A stretch of DNA of 64,000 nucleotides from Hymenobacter cellulosivorans (GTDB lineage Bacteria > Bacteroidota > Bacteroidia > Cytophagales > Hymenobacteraceae), in assembly GCF_022919135.1 (NCBI RefSeq), contig NZ_CP095049.1:4964501-5028500 (forward strand), given 5' to 3'. The notes below the pieces were generated by a model. The model did not search any database. It was not told where the DNA came from and worked only from the letters and a program-made list of their open reading frames with translations. This document shows positions 9,040-17,626 of the stretch, piece by piece; within the stretch, counting starts at the first letter, position 1, and every line of letters begins with the position of its first letter. Both the position numbers and the translations under genes were made by a program.

Positions 9040-9477
9040 TTACTGCGCGGCGGCTTCGGGAGTAGCCGGCTGCTGGGCAAAGGCAGGGTCCATGTATAGC
9101 ACATTCCAGAGGTGGCCGTCGAGGTCCTGGAAGTTACGGTCGTACATGAATTCCATTTCATTTTGCGGCTGCTGCGGCACCGGCTGTCCCCCGGCGGCCA
9201 GGGCCGCTTCGGCGAGGCGGTCCACCTCGGCGCGGCTGTCGACCGCCAGACAGAGAATAACTTCTTTGGCCTGGTGAGCCTTGACCAGCGGCTGGGCAGT
9301 GAACGTCTGGAAAAACGGCTCCACCAGCAGCATCACGCAGATAGTATCGCTGACGACCATACAGGTGCCCTCTTCGTTGGTCATCTGCGGATTGAAGCTA
9401 AACCCGAGTTGGGTAAAGAAAGCCACCGAAGCGTTCAGGTCCTTAACGGGCAGGTTGACAAAAATATTAGCTACCAT
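9040..9477 (-). CDS. VOC family (glyoxalase/bleomycin resistance-like) protein
   Basis: A 145-residue cytosolic protein. The start is the ATG at 9477 (MVANIFVNLPVKDLNASVAF), where the family's usual N-terminus begins; longer in-frame sequence upstream belongs to a gene remnant. The pattern fits a single VOC unit pair: betaalphabeta with LPVKDLNASVAFFTQLGF, a central VILCLAVDSRAEVDRL, and DRNFQDLDGHLWNVLYM near the C-terminus. This subgroup resembles the 'lactoylglutathione lyase-like' proteins common in soil bacteria, whose substrates are mostly unknown. The last 18 residues are Ala/Gln-rich and probably disordered. It stands alone, with no obvious partner gene. Confidence 0.8.
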   Translation of the reverse strand: MVANIFVNLPVKDLNASVAFFTQLGFSFNPQMTNEEGTCMVVSDTICVMLLVEPFFQTFTAQPLVKAHQAKEVILCLAVDSRAEVDRLAEAALAAGGQPVPQQPQNEMEFMYDRNFQDLDGHLWNVLYMDPAFAQQPATPEAAAQ

Positions 9478-9660
9478 GTGAGTATTGGTTAAGTGGATAT
9501 AAGGCAAAAATACCAAGTAAATCACCCCCAACAGGCGGCAGAATGCGACAACTTGCGGGGTATTTGCGACAAGTTTTTTAGCAATGCAGAGCGCGCCCTT
9601 TTGCTTGCGGGCTGCTACGACCAACCCAGCCTGGGTGCTCGCCTCCGGACCAACAGTTGG

Positions 9661-9863
9661 CTTCACCCTCGCAAAAACGCCCCTCTTGAACTGGTAGCAC
9701 ACCTGTTTACCGCTGACCTTGCCACTAGCCCAGACCACGGGAATCAGTAGTACCCGAGCGCGCGTCGTAAGTGACGAGGTGCACGGGCCGCTCGGGCCAG
9801 TCGACAACAGAGAAGAAGTCGGAGCCAACGCCCCTGGTGTTTTTCAGCCCCGGCTGGGCGCAA
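9661..9863 (-). pseudogene. Remnant of a paralogue of the exported protein at 13352-14140
   Basis: Read on the minus strand, 9863-9775 encodes GLKNTRGVGSDFFSVVDWPE and then RPVHLVTYDAR. After a frame change, 9760-9661 encodes IPVVWASGKVSGKQVCYQF, then FARVKP. These match the last 60 or so residues of the protein encoded at 13352-14140 (GLKNTLGFEFDFFSVVDRPE ... IPVVWAEGKV ... FEKVK). Aligning the DNA shows a 2-base deletion near 9750-9765 that breaks the frame, and the N-terminal three quarters are missing. No other gene is visible between 9478 and 10177, so this gap holds only the remnant and unannotated sequence. Confidence 0.75.
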
Positions 9864-10177
9864 AAGTGGGCAATCGGGGCTGGCAAGCGCTGCCACGGCA
9901 CTGTACATAAGGCCCCGGGCAGGGCACCCCGCAGGTGGCCGGGATATTTTTTTCTTTTCGGCGTGGGGGTACGGGCCGGGTTGGGGCTCTTATAGACGAA
10001 ACGTTTCAAACCGGACGGCTGTACGCGGCAGCCCTCCTTTCAGCCGGCCCAGCTTTTCCACTGCCTAACGTCTGCCCGGTGCTGCCGGTGCAGGCAACTC
10101 CCGGCAGGGTGGTTTGGCAGCGGCATTTCCCTTACCAACGGCTCGGCAGCGGGCTTCCACTTCTTGTCTTTTCTCCG

Positions 10178-11317
10178 ATGAAACTTGCATCCTTACTCTT
10201 TACTTCCGGCCTGCTCTATCTGGGCTCGGCCCTCCAGCTTCACGCCCAAACGCAGGCGGCGGCCAGTGTGGCCCCTGCGGCCTCCGCTGCCGCCCCAGCT
10301 TCTGAGCGGGAGCACCAGGCGTTTCAGTTCAGCGTGGTTCCTCCCCTGGGCACCAATGGCCTGGCCAGCGGCCGTACCATTAATACCGTGTCCTTGAACT
10401 TTCTGGTCGGTTATGCGGCCGGGGTGCAGGGCCTGGAACTCGGAACCCTGCTCAACGTGGATCGAGACGCCGTGCAAGGCGTGCAGGCCGCGGGCCTGGC
10501 CAACGTGGTAGGAGGTCCGGTGCGGGGCACCCAGCTGGCGGGCCTGAGCAATGTGGTGACCGGCGGTGGGCAGGGCCTGCAAATGGCGGGCCTGGCCAAT
10601 GTGGCGGTTGGGCCCGTGGAGGGCGCTCAGCTGGCCGGCATGGTCAACTACCAGGGCGGAGCTGCCCAAACCCGCACCGTGCAACTGGCGGGCCTGGCCA
10701 ACGTCGTGCCCGGCACTGTGCGGGGCACCCAGGTAGCGGGCCTGCTCAACGTCGCCAAGCACGTGCGGGGGCTACAGCTGGCCCCGTTTAACATTGCCGA
10801 TTCGGTATCGGGAGCCAGCATCGGGGTGCTAAGCCTGGTGCGCCACGGCTACCACCGCGCCGAGGTCTGGACCAGCGACGCGCTGCCGGCCAATGCGGCC
10901 CTCAAATTGGGCGGCTCGCGCAAGTTCTACAACATCCTGTCCGTGGGCGTGCAGCCCGGCAGCTCTTTCCGCTGGGGCTTTGGCTACGGCGTGGGCAGCG
11001 AGCTGGAGCTCTCCAGCCGCCTGACGCTAAGCGTGGATGCACTGGCTACCCAGGTCAACGAGAAGAAAGGCTGGACCGACGAACTAAACCTGCTGAACCA
11101 GCTCCGCCCCCTGTTCGGCTGGCGCTTGTCGGCAGGCGGCCGGACTACCCTACTGCTGGGCCCCACGCTCAACGTCATGGTTTCCCGCTACCAAGCACCA
11201 GAAAAGGCGGGCTACGGCTCACGCCTGGCCGGTAAGCACTTGGAGCTGTTCAACGAAACCCACGGCCGCACCAATACCCGCGCCTGGGTGGGCGCCCAGG
11301 CGGGCATCCGCTTTTAA
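10178..11317 (+). CDS. Exported protein with LA_2272-type glycine-rich repeats
   Basis: A 379-residue protein. The ATG at 10178 begins a clear signal peptide (MKLASLLFTSGLLYLGSA, cleavage near LHAQT). From about residue 85 to 215 there are at least seven imperfect repeats of roughly 20 residues with the core 'G.Q.AGLaNVv.G.v.G', for example RGTQLAGLSNVVTGGGQG and RGTQVAGLLNVAKHVRG. This matches the LA_2272-type surface repeat seen in Leptospira and Bacteroidota proteins of unknown function. The last 150 residues look like outer-membrane beta strands ending in aromatic Phe (GAQAGIRF). A surface beta-solenoid or barrel is likely. It is transcribed alone and ends at a strong terminator. Confidence 0.75.
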   Translation: MKLASLLFTSGLLYLGSALQLHAQTQAAASVAPAASAAAPASEREHQAFQFSVVPPLGTNGLASGRTINTVSLNFLVGYAAGVQGLELGTLLNVDRDAVQGVQAAGLANVVGGPVRGTQLAGLSNVVTGGGQGLQMAGLANVAVGPVEGAQLAGMVNYQGGAAQTRTVQLAGLANVVPGTVRGTQVAGLLNVAKHVRGLQLAPFNIADSVSGASIGVLSLVRHGYHRAEVWTSDALPANAALKLGGSRKFYNILSVGVQPGSSFRWGFGYGVGSELELSSRLTLSVDALATQVNEKKGWTDELNLLNQLRPLFGWRLSAGGRTTLLLGPTLNVMVSRYQAPEKAGYGSRLAGKHLELFNETHGRTNTRAWVGAQAGIRF

Positions 11318-11353
11318 GTTTCTGCCTGAGCCCGGTAAGCAACCCGGCCTACC

Positions 11354-11402
11354 CCAGCCAGCCCCCTCCCGCAGCTACCACGCCCGAGAGGGGGCTGGCT
11401 GG
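11354..11402 (+). terminator. Terminator between convergent genes
   Basis: A perfect 15-bp stem pairs 11354-11368 with 11388-11402 and is followed by CTTTT. It lies between the stop of the LA_2272-type gene and the convergent SDR gene, so it can serve both. Confidence 0.75.
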
Positions 11403-11447
11403 CTTTTGAACAAGTGAATACGTAACGGCTGACTTATCGGCCGGTCT

Positions 11448-12158
11448 TTACCAGGGCAAGGAGCCGGTGGCAGAAGAGGCTGTGCCGGTGGGACCATCCG
11501 GAGGCAGCAGGGCCAGGCGGATGGCTTCGGCCGCTCCCTGCGCGGGCGTATCGGTGCCCGCAAAGCCATTCAGGTCGGTAGCCGTGTAGCCGGGGGCAGC
11601 TGCGTTTACCTTGATGGCCGTATTCCGCAGCTCGTAGGCCAGCTGCACGGTGAGCATGTTCAGGGCGGCCTTCGAGGCCGAGTACCCCAGCAGGCCCCAG
11701 TCGTTCTGCCCGCTGAGGGTGAGCGAGCCCAGCGGACTGGACACGTTGACGATGCGCCCCGCCGCAGCCTGCCTTACCAGCGGTAAAAATGCTTGGGTGA
11801 CGGCCAGCGTACCCAGGAAATTGGTCTGGAGCACTTGCTCCACGCTGCGCACGGCGGCCGTGCTGGGGGCGCCGTCGCCGGCCACGTTGATGCCCGCATT
11901 GTTGACCAAAATGTCGAGGCGGCCTTCCTCACGCTGCAAGTGGGCCGCTGCCGCATCGAGGGTTGCCTGATTAGCTAGGTCTAGCTCCAGGAACAGGACG
12001 TCGCCCTCGGCGGCCAGCGCGGCGACGGCCTGCTGGCCTTTGGCGGCCTCGCGGGCTCCCAGATACACCCGGCAGCCCGCCTGCAGCAGCCCCCGCACGA
12101 TTTCGAAGCCGATGCCCTTGTTGCCGCCAGAAACCAGCGCAATTTTCTTGTATGCCAT
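11448..12158 (-). CDS. Short-chain dehydrogenase/reductase (SDR)
   Basis: A 236-residue cytosolic NAD(P)-dependent oxidoreductase. All hallmarks of a classical SDR are present: the cofactor motif GGNKGIG (about residues 11-17), NNAG (about 86-89), the catalytic Ser in NVSSPLGS, and the YSASK catalytic Tyr/Lys pair. A PG motif follows (AAPGYTATDLNG). The pattern is closest to plant and bacterial carbonyl-reductase-like SDRs that reduce small aldehydes and ketones. It lies downstream of the AraC-type gene on the same strand with a 227-base gap, so it has its own promoter or is a target of that regulator. The substrate cannot be read from the sequence. Confidence 0.9.
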   Translation of the reverse strand: MAYKKIALVSGGNKGIGFEIVRGLLQAGCRVYLGAREAAKGQQAVAALAAEGDVLFLELDLANQATLDAAAAHLQREEGRLDILVNNAGINVAGDGAPSTAAVRSVEQVLQTNFLGTLAVTQAFLPLVRQAAAGRIVNVSSPLGSLTLSGQNDWGLLGYSASKAALNMLTVQLAYELRNTAIKVNAAAPGYTATDLNGFAGTDTPAQGAAEAIRLALLPPDGPTGTASSATGSLPW

Positions 12159-12298
12159 GTTGCCTGTGGGTTTGAGTTAGTACTCCACAAAGGTCCGGCG
12201 GGCAGGCGGGCAATAGACTTCGCCAATCAATCCATCTGTTTTAGATTTCAAACAGGTTGGCGTGGATTATAGCCCCTTATAAACCGACCTTACGCAAG

Positions 12299-12369
12299 GC
12301 CTCACCCCCAGAGTCCCTCGCCTATTCGGAGACTCTGCGCATAAAGCAGATGCGGGCCGGAGGTGAGGC
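12299..12369 (-). terminator. Possible terminator hairpin after the AraC-type gene
   Basis: GCCTCACC (12299-12306) pairs with GGTGAGGC (12362-12369), and an inner AGAGTC/GACTCT repeat lies between. It starts 17 bases after the AraC stop. There is no T tract, so a terminator role is uncertain. Confidence 0.4.
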
Positions 12370-12385
12370 ACCCACTCGCCCCTTC

Positions 12386-13323
12386 TTAGCTCCCACTCCC
12401 AGCCAACCGCCGGAAGTCGCCCGGGGTTTGGGCGGCGTGGCGCTTGAAGAAGGTGCAGAAGTGGGCCACATCGGCAAAGCCCAGGCTGTCGGCAATTTCG
12501 GAGATGCTCCAGGTGGTTTGCTTGAGCAAGAGCCGGGCTTCCTGCGCCAGCCGGCGGCTGATAAGGGCAGTGGTGGTGTGGCCCGTCGTCTCCTTGAGCA
12601 CCCGGTTGAGGTGGTTGACGTGCACGGCGAGTTGGTCGGCGTAGTCGGTGGCGGTGCGCAGGCGCAGCGGCGGCTGAGGGCTCGGGCGCGGAAACTGCCG
12701 CTCCAGCAGCTCCGTGAACTGGGCCGCTACCCGTTCGGCAGCGCTATGCGTCGCCAGCTGGACGGGGGCCGGCTGCAGCTTTTGCACCAGGTGAATCAGC
12801 TCCCAGAGGTAGGTGCGCAGCAGGTCCTGCTTGTAAGCGTAGCCCGACTGGAGCTCGTGGGCCATCTTTTGGAAAATGGCTTCTACTGCCGCGCACTCGG
12901 CTTCGGCCACTTCCCACACCGGGTAGGCTCCGGGCTGAAAAATCGGCAGCTCCGAGAGCACCACCCCGGGCCGGGCGGGCAGCAGAAAGGCGTCGTCGAA
13001 AAGGCAGCAATAGCCGGCGGGGGCTTCGGTGAGCGGCAGCCAGCGGTAGGGCACGCGCGGCGTCACCAGAAACAAAGTATTGGTGCCGATGTGCGCGGCT
13101 TGGTCGGCGTACTCTACCTGGCTGCGCCCCCGGCAGAGCGTGATTTTGTGGTAGTCCCGCCGGCTGAACTCCATTGGCGGCCCCTGAGGGATGTCGGCCA
13201 AGGGGAACACGTTGAAATGCCCCCGCCCGGCCCCAACTCAGGCGGCGGCAAGACGCCACCTACGGCCGACCCGGGAGTAGGGGCGCAGGCGTCGTAAAAG
13301 GCGGCGAGGGAGTTGGGTTTCAT
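12386..13323 (-). CDS. AraC family transcriptional regulator with an apparent frameshift near the N-terminus
   Basis: The main frame (12386-13210) encodes 274 residues: an AraC-type ligand-binding cupin region and a C-terminal double helix-turn-helix (from about residue 185, with ISEIADSLGFADVAHFCTFF as the second helix pair). It has no ATG; it would need the GTG at 13210. The expected N-terminus, MKPNSLAAFYDACAPTPG, is found in another frame from the ATG at 13323. The two frames join at the C-run 13220-13224: one extra base there would give a continuous ...GPGGGHFNVFPLAD... typical of the family. I therefore treat it as one gene carrying a 1-base deletion or a sequencing error. It probably senses a small molecule and may control the SDR gene next to it. 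Confidence 0.8.
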
Positions 13324-13351
13324 GCGGGCAATTATACAAATCAACCCTGTT

Positions 13352-14140
13352 CTACTTTACCTTCTCGAACACCGTTCCATTGAACTGGTAACGGATTCGC
13401 TTAGGAGTGACCTTGCCCTCGGCCCAGACCACCGGAATTTCCAGCACCCGGGTTTTGGCATCGTAGGTAATCAGGCGCACGGGCCGCTCAGGACGGTCGA
13501 CGACCGAGAAGAAGTCGAATTCAAAGCCCAGGGTATTTTTCAGGCCCGACTGGGTCCGAATCAGCTTGGCATCCGTGTTGAGCTGCCCATTTTCAATGGC
13601 AAAGGCCTTCACGTGCTGGTAGCAGTCCTTGCTGGAGTAGATGCCCTGCCCGTAAGCCAGGTAATAGGTCTGGGTGCCGCTTAGCACCGGGAAAACATCG
13701 AAGTAGAAGTGGCCGGCGTCGGGGTTGTCGTCGGGCTTGGGGGTAATCAGGCGTCGGGACGCCACTTTGGCCCCGGCCCGGTACTGCACCACGTTCTCGA
13801 AGTAGTGCATAGTGCCACCCTCCTCGGTGTCCCAGGAATAGATGCGCAGGCGGCCATCGGGGGCGGTGCTGATGGTAATATGCTCCTGCTGCAGGGCCGG
13901 GAAGGCGTAGGTCAGCGTGGCGGGCTCGGTGGCGGTGTAGCGCAGCAGGCGGGCCAGGAACCGCTCGTTGGCCCGGGTCAGGGAGTCGATGCCACCGACG
14001 GCTGCCGCCGTGTCGTTGTAGTTGGCCCAGTAGGTGATGCGCCGGGCGTCGCGCACCAGCTCCCGCTCAATGGTTTTGAGGTCTTTGCCCAACAAGGCAG
14101 CGGGCAAAAGCAGCAAAACGAAACAGAGTAGACTTCGCAT
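13352..14140 (-). CDS. Exported protein of unknown function
   Basis: A 262-residue protein starting at the ATG at 14140, where a signal peptide begins (MRSLLCFVLLLLPAALLG). An upstream in-frame extension exists but adds nothing protein-like. The mature part is mostly beta-strand, with a central FYFDVFPVLSGTQTYYLAYG and a C-terminal segment FDFFSVVDRPERPVRLITYD. No lipobox, enzyme motif or membrane segment is seen after the signal. I do not recognise the family. A decayed copy of its C-terminal quarter lies at 9661-9863, so the family has been duplicated locally. It is 11 bases or more from any neighbour on its strand and may be transcribed alone. Confidence 0.75.
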   Translation of the reverse strand: MRSLLCFVLLLLPAALLGKDLKTIERELVRDARRITYWANYNDTAAAVGGIDSLTRANERFLARLLRYTATEPATLTYAFPALQQEHITISTAPDGRLRIYSWDTEEGGTMHYFENVVQYRAGAKVASRRLITPKPDDNPDAGHFYFDVFPVLSGTQTYYLAYGQGIYSSKDCYQHVKAFAIENGQLNTDAKLIRTQSGLKNTLGFEFDFFSVVDRPERPVRLITYDAKTRVLEIPVVWAEGKVTPKRIRYQFNGTVFEKVK

Positions 14141-14174
14141 TAGAGAGGATAAAAAAGGGCAGTGCCCAAGTCCG

Positions 14175-14195
14175 CGCCGCGAAAGTCGACAATTC
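14175..14195 (+). repeat. Intergenic repeat, copy 1
   Basis: CGCCGCGAAAGTCGACAATTC is repeated exactly at 17515-17535. (Only the first 20 bases need matching; the last is also identical.) In both copies the next 35 bases form a GC-rich hairpin built on GGGCC/GGCCC. Both lie in intergenic spacers. Confidence 0.55.
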
Positions 14196-14333
14196 GGGCC
14201 GGGAAGCAAGCCGGCGGCCCGAGAATAGGAAGAAGCAGGTCGCGTCACCCCTACATTTGAAATTCAGTGGTCTATTTTCTCGTCATAGGAAATAGGTATA
14301 ATTTGCATTCTTTTTATTTTCCTGTACCTGGAT

Positions 14334-15991
14334 ATGAGCCAACGTTTATTCTTTTTTCTCGGTGCCCTAAGCACCTTCCTGTTGAGTACCCTGATGGTTT
14401 GCCCGGCGCGGGGACAAACTTCGGCCTTTAGTTTCGCCGCCGTCTGCGGGGCATCCCCCACCGGCGGGTATTCTTACTGCTATGGCACTGCGGTCGACGG
14501 CACGGGCAGCCTATATACAACGGGCTACTTTAGCGGTACCATCAGCTTTGGCAATACGACCCTGACCAGCGCTGGTGATTTTGATATCTACGTAGCGAAG
14601 ATGAGCCCCAGTGGCAGCTGGCTCTGGGCGGTCCGGGGAGGCGGCAGCGGAAGCGACAAAGCACAGGCCCTGGCTCTGGACGCGACGGGCAACGTCTACG
14701 TAACCGGCTCTTCTTTCAGCCCGGACGCCAACTTTGGCCCTACTACCCTCAACTCCATGGCCGCCAGCGTAGTAATAGCCCGGCTCGACCCGCAAGGCAA
14801 CTGGACCTGGGCGGTGGCAGCCGGCAACAATGGTTCGGTTGGCCGCAGTGTTAAGGTCGACGCGAGGAGCAATGTCTACGTAGCGGGTCTCCTCGTTGGC
14901 AGCACCCCCGGCATTTTCGGGAGTACGACCTTAACCAATACGGGTACGTCGAACGCCTTCGTAGGGAAGCTGACCAGTGGTGGCGGCTGGCAATGGGCTA
15001 CTGCTACCACGGGCGTGACTACTGCCACCGTTCAACTGCTGGGTATGGCAGTAGACCAGGCGGGCAACTCCTACGTTACGGGCAGCTTTAGCAGCGGCAC
15101 CCGATTCGGGCAGACTACGCTGACTCCTGAAAACAACAGCTCGGACGTTTACGTGGCGAAGATGAGCCCCGCCGGCTCCTGGCTCTGGGCTAGCGCGGGC
15201 GGGGCAATGGGAGAGATGGGGGTTCTGACCTAGTAGTGGATGCGGATGGCAATAGCTACGTTGCCGGCTATTTAGAGCCAAGACCGGCCACGTTCGGCAC
15301 GTTGAGCCCCTCTTCTGCTGACGGAACGCTGTTTGTTGGCAAGCTTAGCTCCGGCGGCAGCTGGACGTGGGTCCTTCGCGCAGGCGGAGCCGGATCGGCC
15401 ACCCCAAACTCGGTAGCCCTGGCCCCGAACGGCAACCTACTCCTGACCGGCTCCTTTACTGCCCATCAGGCGCCCGTGCAGTTTGGCATCATCCCGTTAG
15501 CATACCAGGATCTTAGCGACGTTTTCGTGGCCGTACTTGATCCTGCCCAGCAATGGCAAACCGCGCTAAGTGGCGGCGGCAGGGGAATAGATAGCGGCAA
15601 AAGTATTTCAGTCGATGCCCAGGGCAATGCATGGGTTGGTGGTAATATCGGGAGCACCGCAATCAGTTTCCCACCCTTCACTCTCCCGTCAAACGCTAGC
15701 GTAGAAACCGCTTTTATTGCTCGTGTAGCCCCCGCGGTGCTGGGTGTACAGCCCAAACAGTCGCGGCAACTGCTCCTTTACCCAAGCCCGGCTACGACTA
15801 GCATCCGCGTGCCAGCTCTACTGCCAGGCACCCAAACCGAGTTAGTTGATCGACTAGGCCGCGTCGTGCGCACGATGCCTGTGTCTACTAGTGGCGAAGT
15901 ATCAGTACGGGACCTTGCCCCCGGGCTGTATATTCTGCGGGCTACCAACGGACAAGGCGTCCCCTACAGTGGCCGCGTGCTGGTAGAGTAA
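14334..15991 (+). pseudogene. SBBP-repeat/T9SS surface protein, third copy, frameshifted
   Basis: Two adjacent frames make one gene. The first (14334-15233) has a signal peptide (MSQRLFFFLGALSTFLLSTL, ending ARGQT) and four to five SBBP repeats, then runs out in an unrelated tail MGEMGVLT and stops. The second frame, which resumes at about 15205 as NGRDGGSDLVVDADGNSYVA, continues the repeats and ends in a T9SS sorting domain (LLLYPSPATTSIRVP ... GVPYSGRVLVE). A single missing base in the G/C run at 15196-15206 explains the break. The restored protein would be about 552 residues, close to the 562-residue paralogues at 3756 and 7069. It is either a real frameshift or an assembly error. Confidence 0.8.
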
Positions 15992-16033
15992 TTTCCCGGC
16001 AGCGGGTGCCGCACCGAAGGCACAGGCTTTTCT

Positions 16034-16064
16034 AACGGCCGCCCCGGAATCCGGGGCGGCCGTT
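16034..16064 (+). terminator. Terminator hairpin after the third SBBP gene
   Basis: A perfect 14-bp stem pairs 16034-16047 with 16051-16064 around AAT. It is the same hairpin type as after the other two SBBP genes, with the shared core CGGAATCCGGGGCGGCC. Confidence 0.7.
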
Positions 16065-16208
16065 GCTATTTGCCGGGCGGGCCTTTCTCGGCTCACCGCC
16101 CCAGCAGCAAAGCCAGCCCGCGCCGAATAAGCGGACTGGTTTATGCAGATTCTTCTATACTTGCCGCGGCAGTTTTTGCATCTTACGCTTCTAATCCATT
16201 CTTCCGGC

Positions 16209-17363
16209 ATGCCGACCCGCACTACTTCCCTTAAGCAACGCTTTTACTTTGGCCAGGGCTACGTCAGTGGCTATATCTCGATTTTCCTTTCGATGCTGGC
16301 CCTGTGCGCGGTGCTGTGCTTTCACTACCCTGAGTACCTGACCACGCCCGAGTTTCGGGAAATCTACACCGGGGAGCTGATGAAAACCCTGCTGGTGGCC
16401 GTCATCGTGGCGTCCTTCTTTTTTGCCACGCTCAGCTTTCTGCTCAGCCAGCGCAAGCAGCACGCCGTCATGGGCATTGTGCTGTCGGCCATGGCCGTGG
16501 TTATTGGGGGCTTTTCGGTGCAGCCCCGGCCCGTGGAGAAAACTTTCTGGCATATCGGCCTCGACTGGCTTCTGCTCGACTTGCTGCTGATGGCCGTCAT
16601 TTTCGTACCCATTGAAATGGCCTGGCCCCGGCACGAAAAGCAGGCCCGCTTTCACGCCGAGTGGCGCACCGACCTAGTGTACTTTGCCATCAGCCACCTG
16701 TTCGTGCAGTTTTTCGGCGTCATTACCCAGGCCCCGGCCAAGCTGCTTTTCGGCTGGATGGGCCTGGCTCCGCTGCAGCACTGGGTGCAGGCGTTGCCCT
16801 TCGTGGCGGGCTTTCTGCTGGCCTTGCTCGTCACCGATTTGTTTCAGTACGCGGCCCACCGCCTGTTCCACTCCCACGTGTATTTATGGCGCTTCCACTC
16901 GGTGCATCACTCCACTCAGGCTATGGACTGGCTGGCCGGCTCGCGCACCCACTTCATCGACATCTTCGTGACCCGGTCTATTTCCTTTATTCCGCTCTAC
17001 GTGCTGGGGTTTTCGGAGCTGACCTTTAACGCCTACATCCTGTTCGTGTCCATTCACGCGGTGCTGATTCACGCCAACACCAGCCTCAACTTCGGCTGGC
17101 TGAAATACCTGCTCGTCACGCCCCAGTTTCACCACTGGCACCACTGCGAAGACCCGGCCCATTACGGTAAGAACTTCGCCATCCACTTTCCCCTCATCGA
17201 CCGCCTTTTTGGCACTTACTACCTGCCCGGCAACGAGTGGCCGGAAGCTACCGGGGTGCGGGAAGGCTCCTACCCCAAAGGCTACTTGAAGCAGCTCAAG
17301 CACCCTTTCACCAAGAGCCCCTTCGACAACAACCTGAACATGGAAGAGCAGAGCAGCCGCTAG
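16209..17363 (+). CDS. Fatty acid hydroxylase/sterol desaturase family membrane protein
   Basis: A 384-residue integral membrane protein starting at the ATG at 16209. Hydrophobic segments lie at about 20-40, 60-80, 90-110, 125-145 and 190-235. The di-iron histidine motifs of the family are present: HRLFH, HSVHH and HHWHH, with a further HANTSLN. The family inserts oxygen or double bonds into lipids such as fatty acids, sterols or carotenoids at the inner membrane. The substrate cannot be told from sequence; ornithine-lipid or fatty-acid hydroxylation would fit a Bacteroidota. It is followed by a bidirectional terminator and has no operon partner. Confidence 0.85.
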   Translation: MPTRTTSLKQRFYFGQGYVSGYISIFLSMLALCAVLCFHYPEYLTTPEFREIYTGELMKTLLVAVIVASFFFATLSFLLSQRKQHAVMGIVLSAMAVVIGGFSVQPRPVEKTFWHIGLDWLLLDLLLMAVIFVPIEMAWPRHEKQARFHAEWRTDLVYFAISHLFVQFFGVITQAPAKLLFGWMGLAPLQHWVQALPFVAGFLLALLVTDLFQYAAHRLFHSHVYLWRFHSVHHSTQAMDWLAGSRTHFIDIFVTRSISFIPLYVLGFSELTFNAYILFVSIHAVLIHANTSLNFGWLKYLLVTPQFHHWHHCEDPAHYGKNFAIHFPLIDRLFGTYYLPGNEWPEATGVREGSYPKGYLKQLKHPFTKSPFDNNLNMEEQSSR

Positions 17364-17514
17364 CCCTCGGCGCTGAGTCAGCCAAAAAACCCTGCCATTG
17401 TCCGGCTTATCCTTGTCCCATTTGTCCGAAAAGCCAGGAGCTCACGAACCTCACCGCAAATCAGCGTTTTGGGAACGTTGAGAAGTGAACCAATCATTAG
17501 GGTTGAGGCCGATA

Positions 17515-17535
17515 CGCCGCGAAAGTCGACAATTC
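17515..17535 (+). repeat. Intergenic repeat, copy 2
   Basis: Exact second copy of the repeat at 14175-14195, again followed by a GC-rich hairpin (AGGGCGCGGCC / GCGGCCCT). It lies between the hydroxylase gene and the terminator at 17568. Confidence 0.55.
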
Positions 17536-17567
17536 AGGGCGCGGCCAACCTGCGGCCCTTCCGCACG

Positions 17568-17611
17568 CAAAAGCCCACTCCTAGACCAGCCGGTCCGGGA
17601 GTGGGCTTTTG
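17568..17611 (-). terminator. Bidirectional terminator
   Basis: CAAAAGCCCACTCC (17568-17581) pairs perfectly with 17598-17611, and both flanks supply T tracts on the relevant strand. It lies between the convergent hydroxylase and alpha/beta hydrolase genes. Confidence 0.85.
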
Positions 17612-17626
17612 GGTTTTCGTCAGCCT

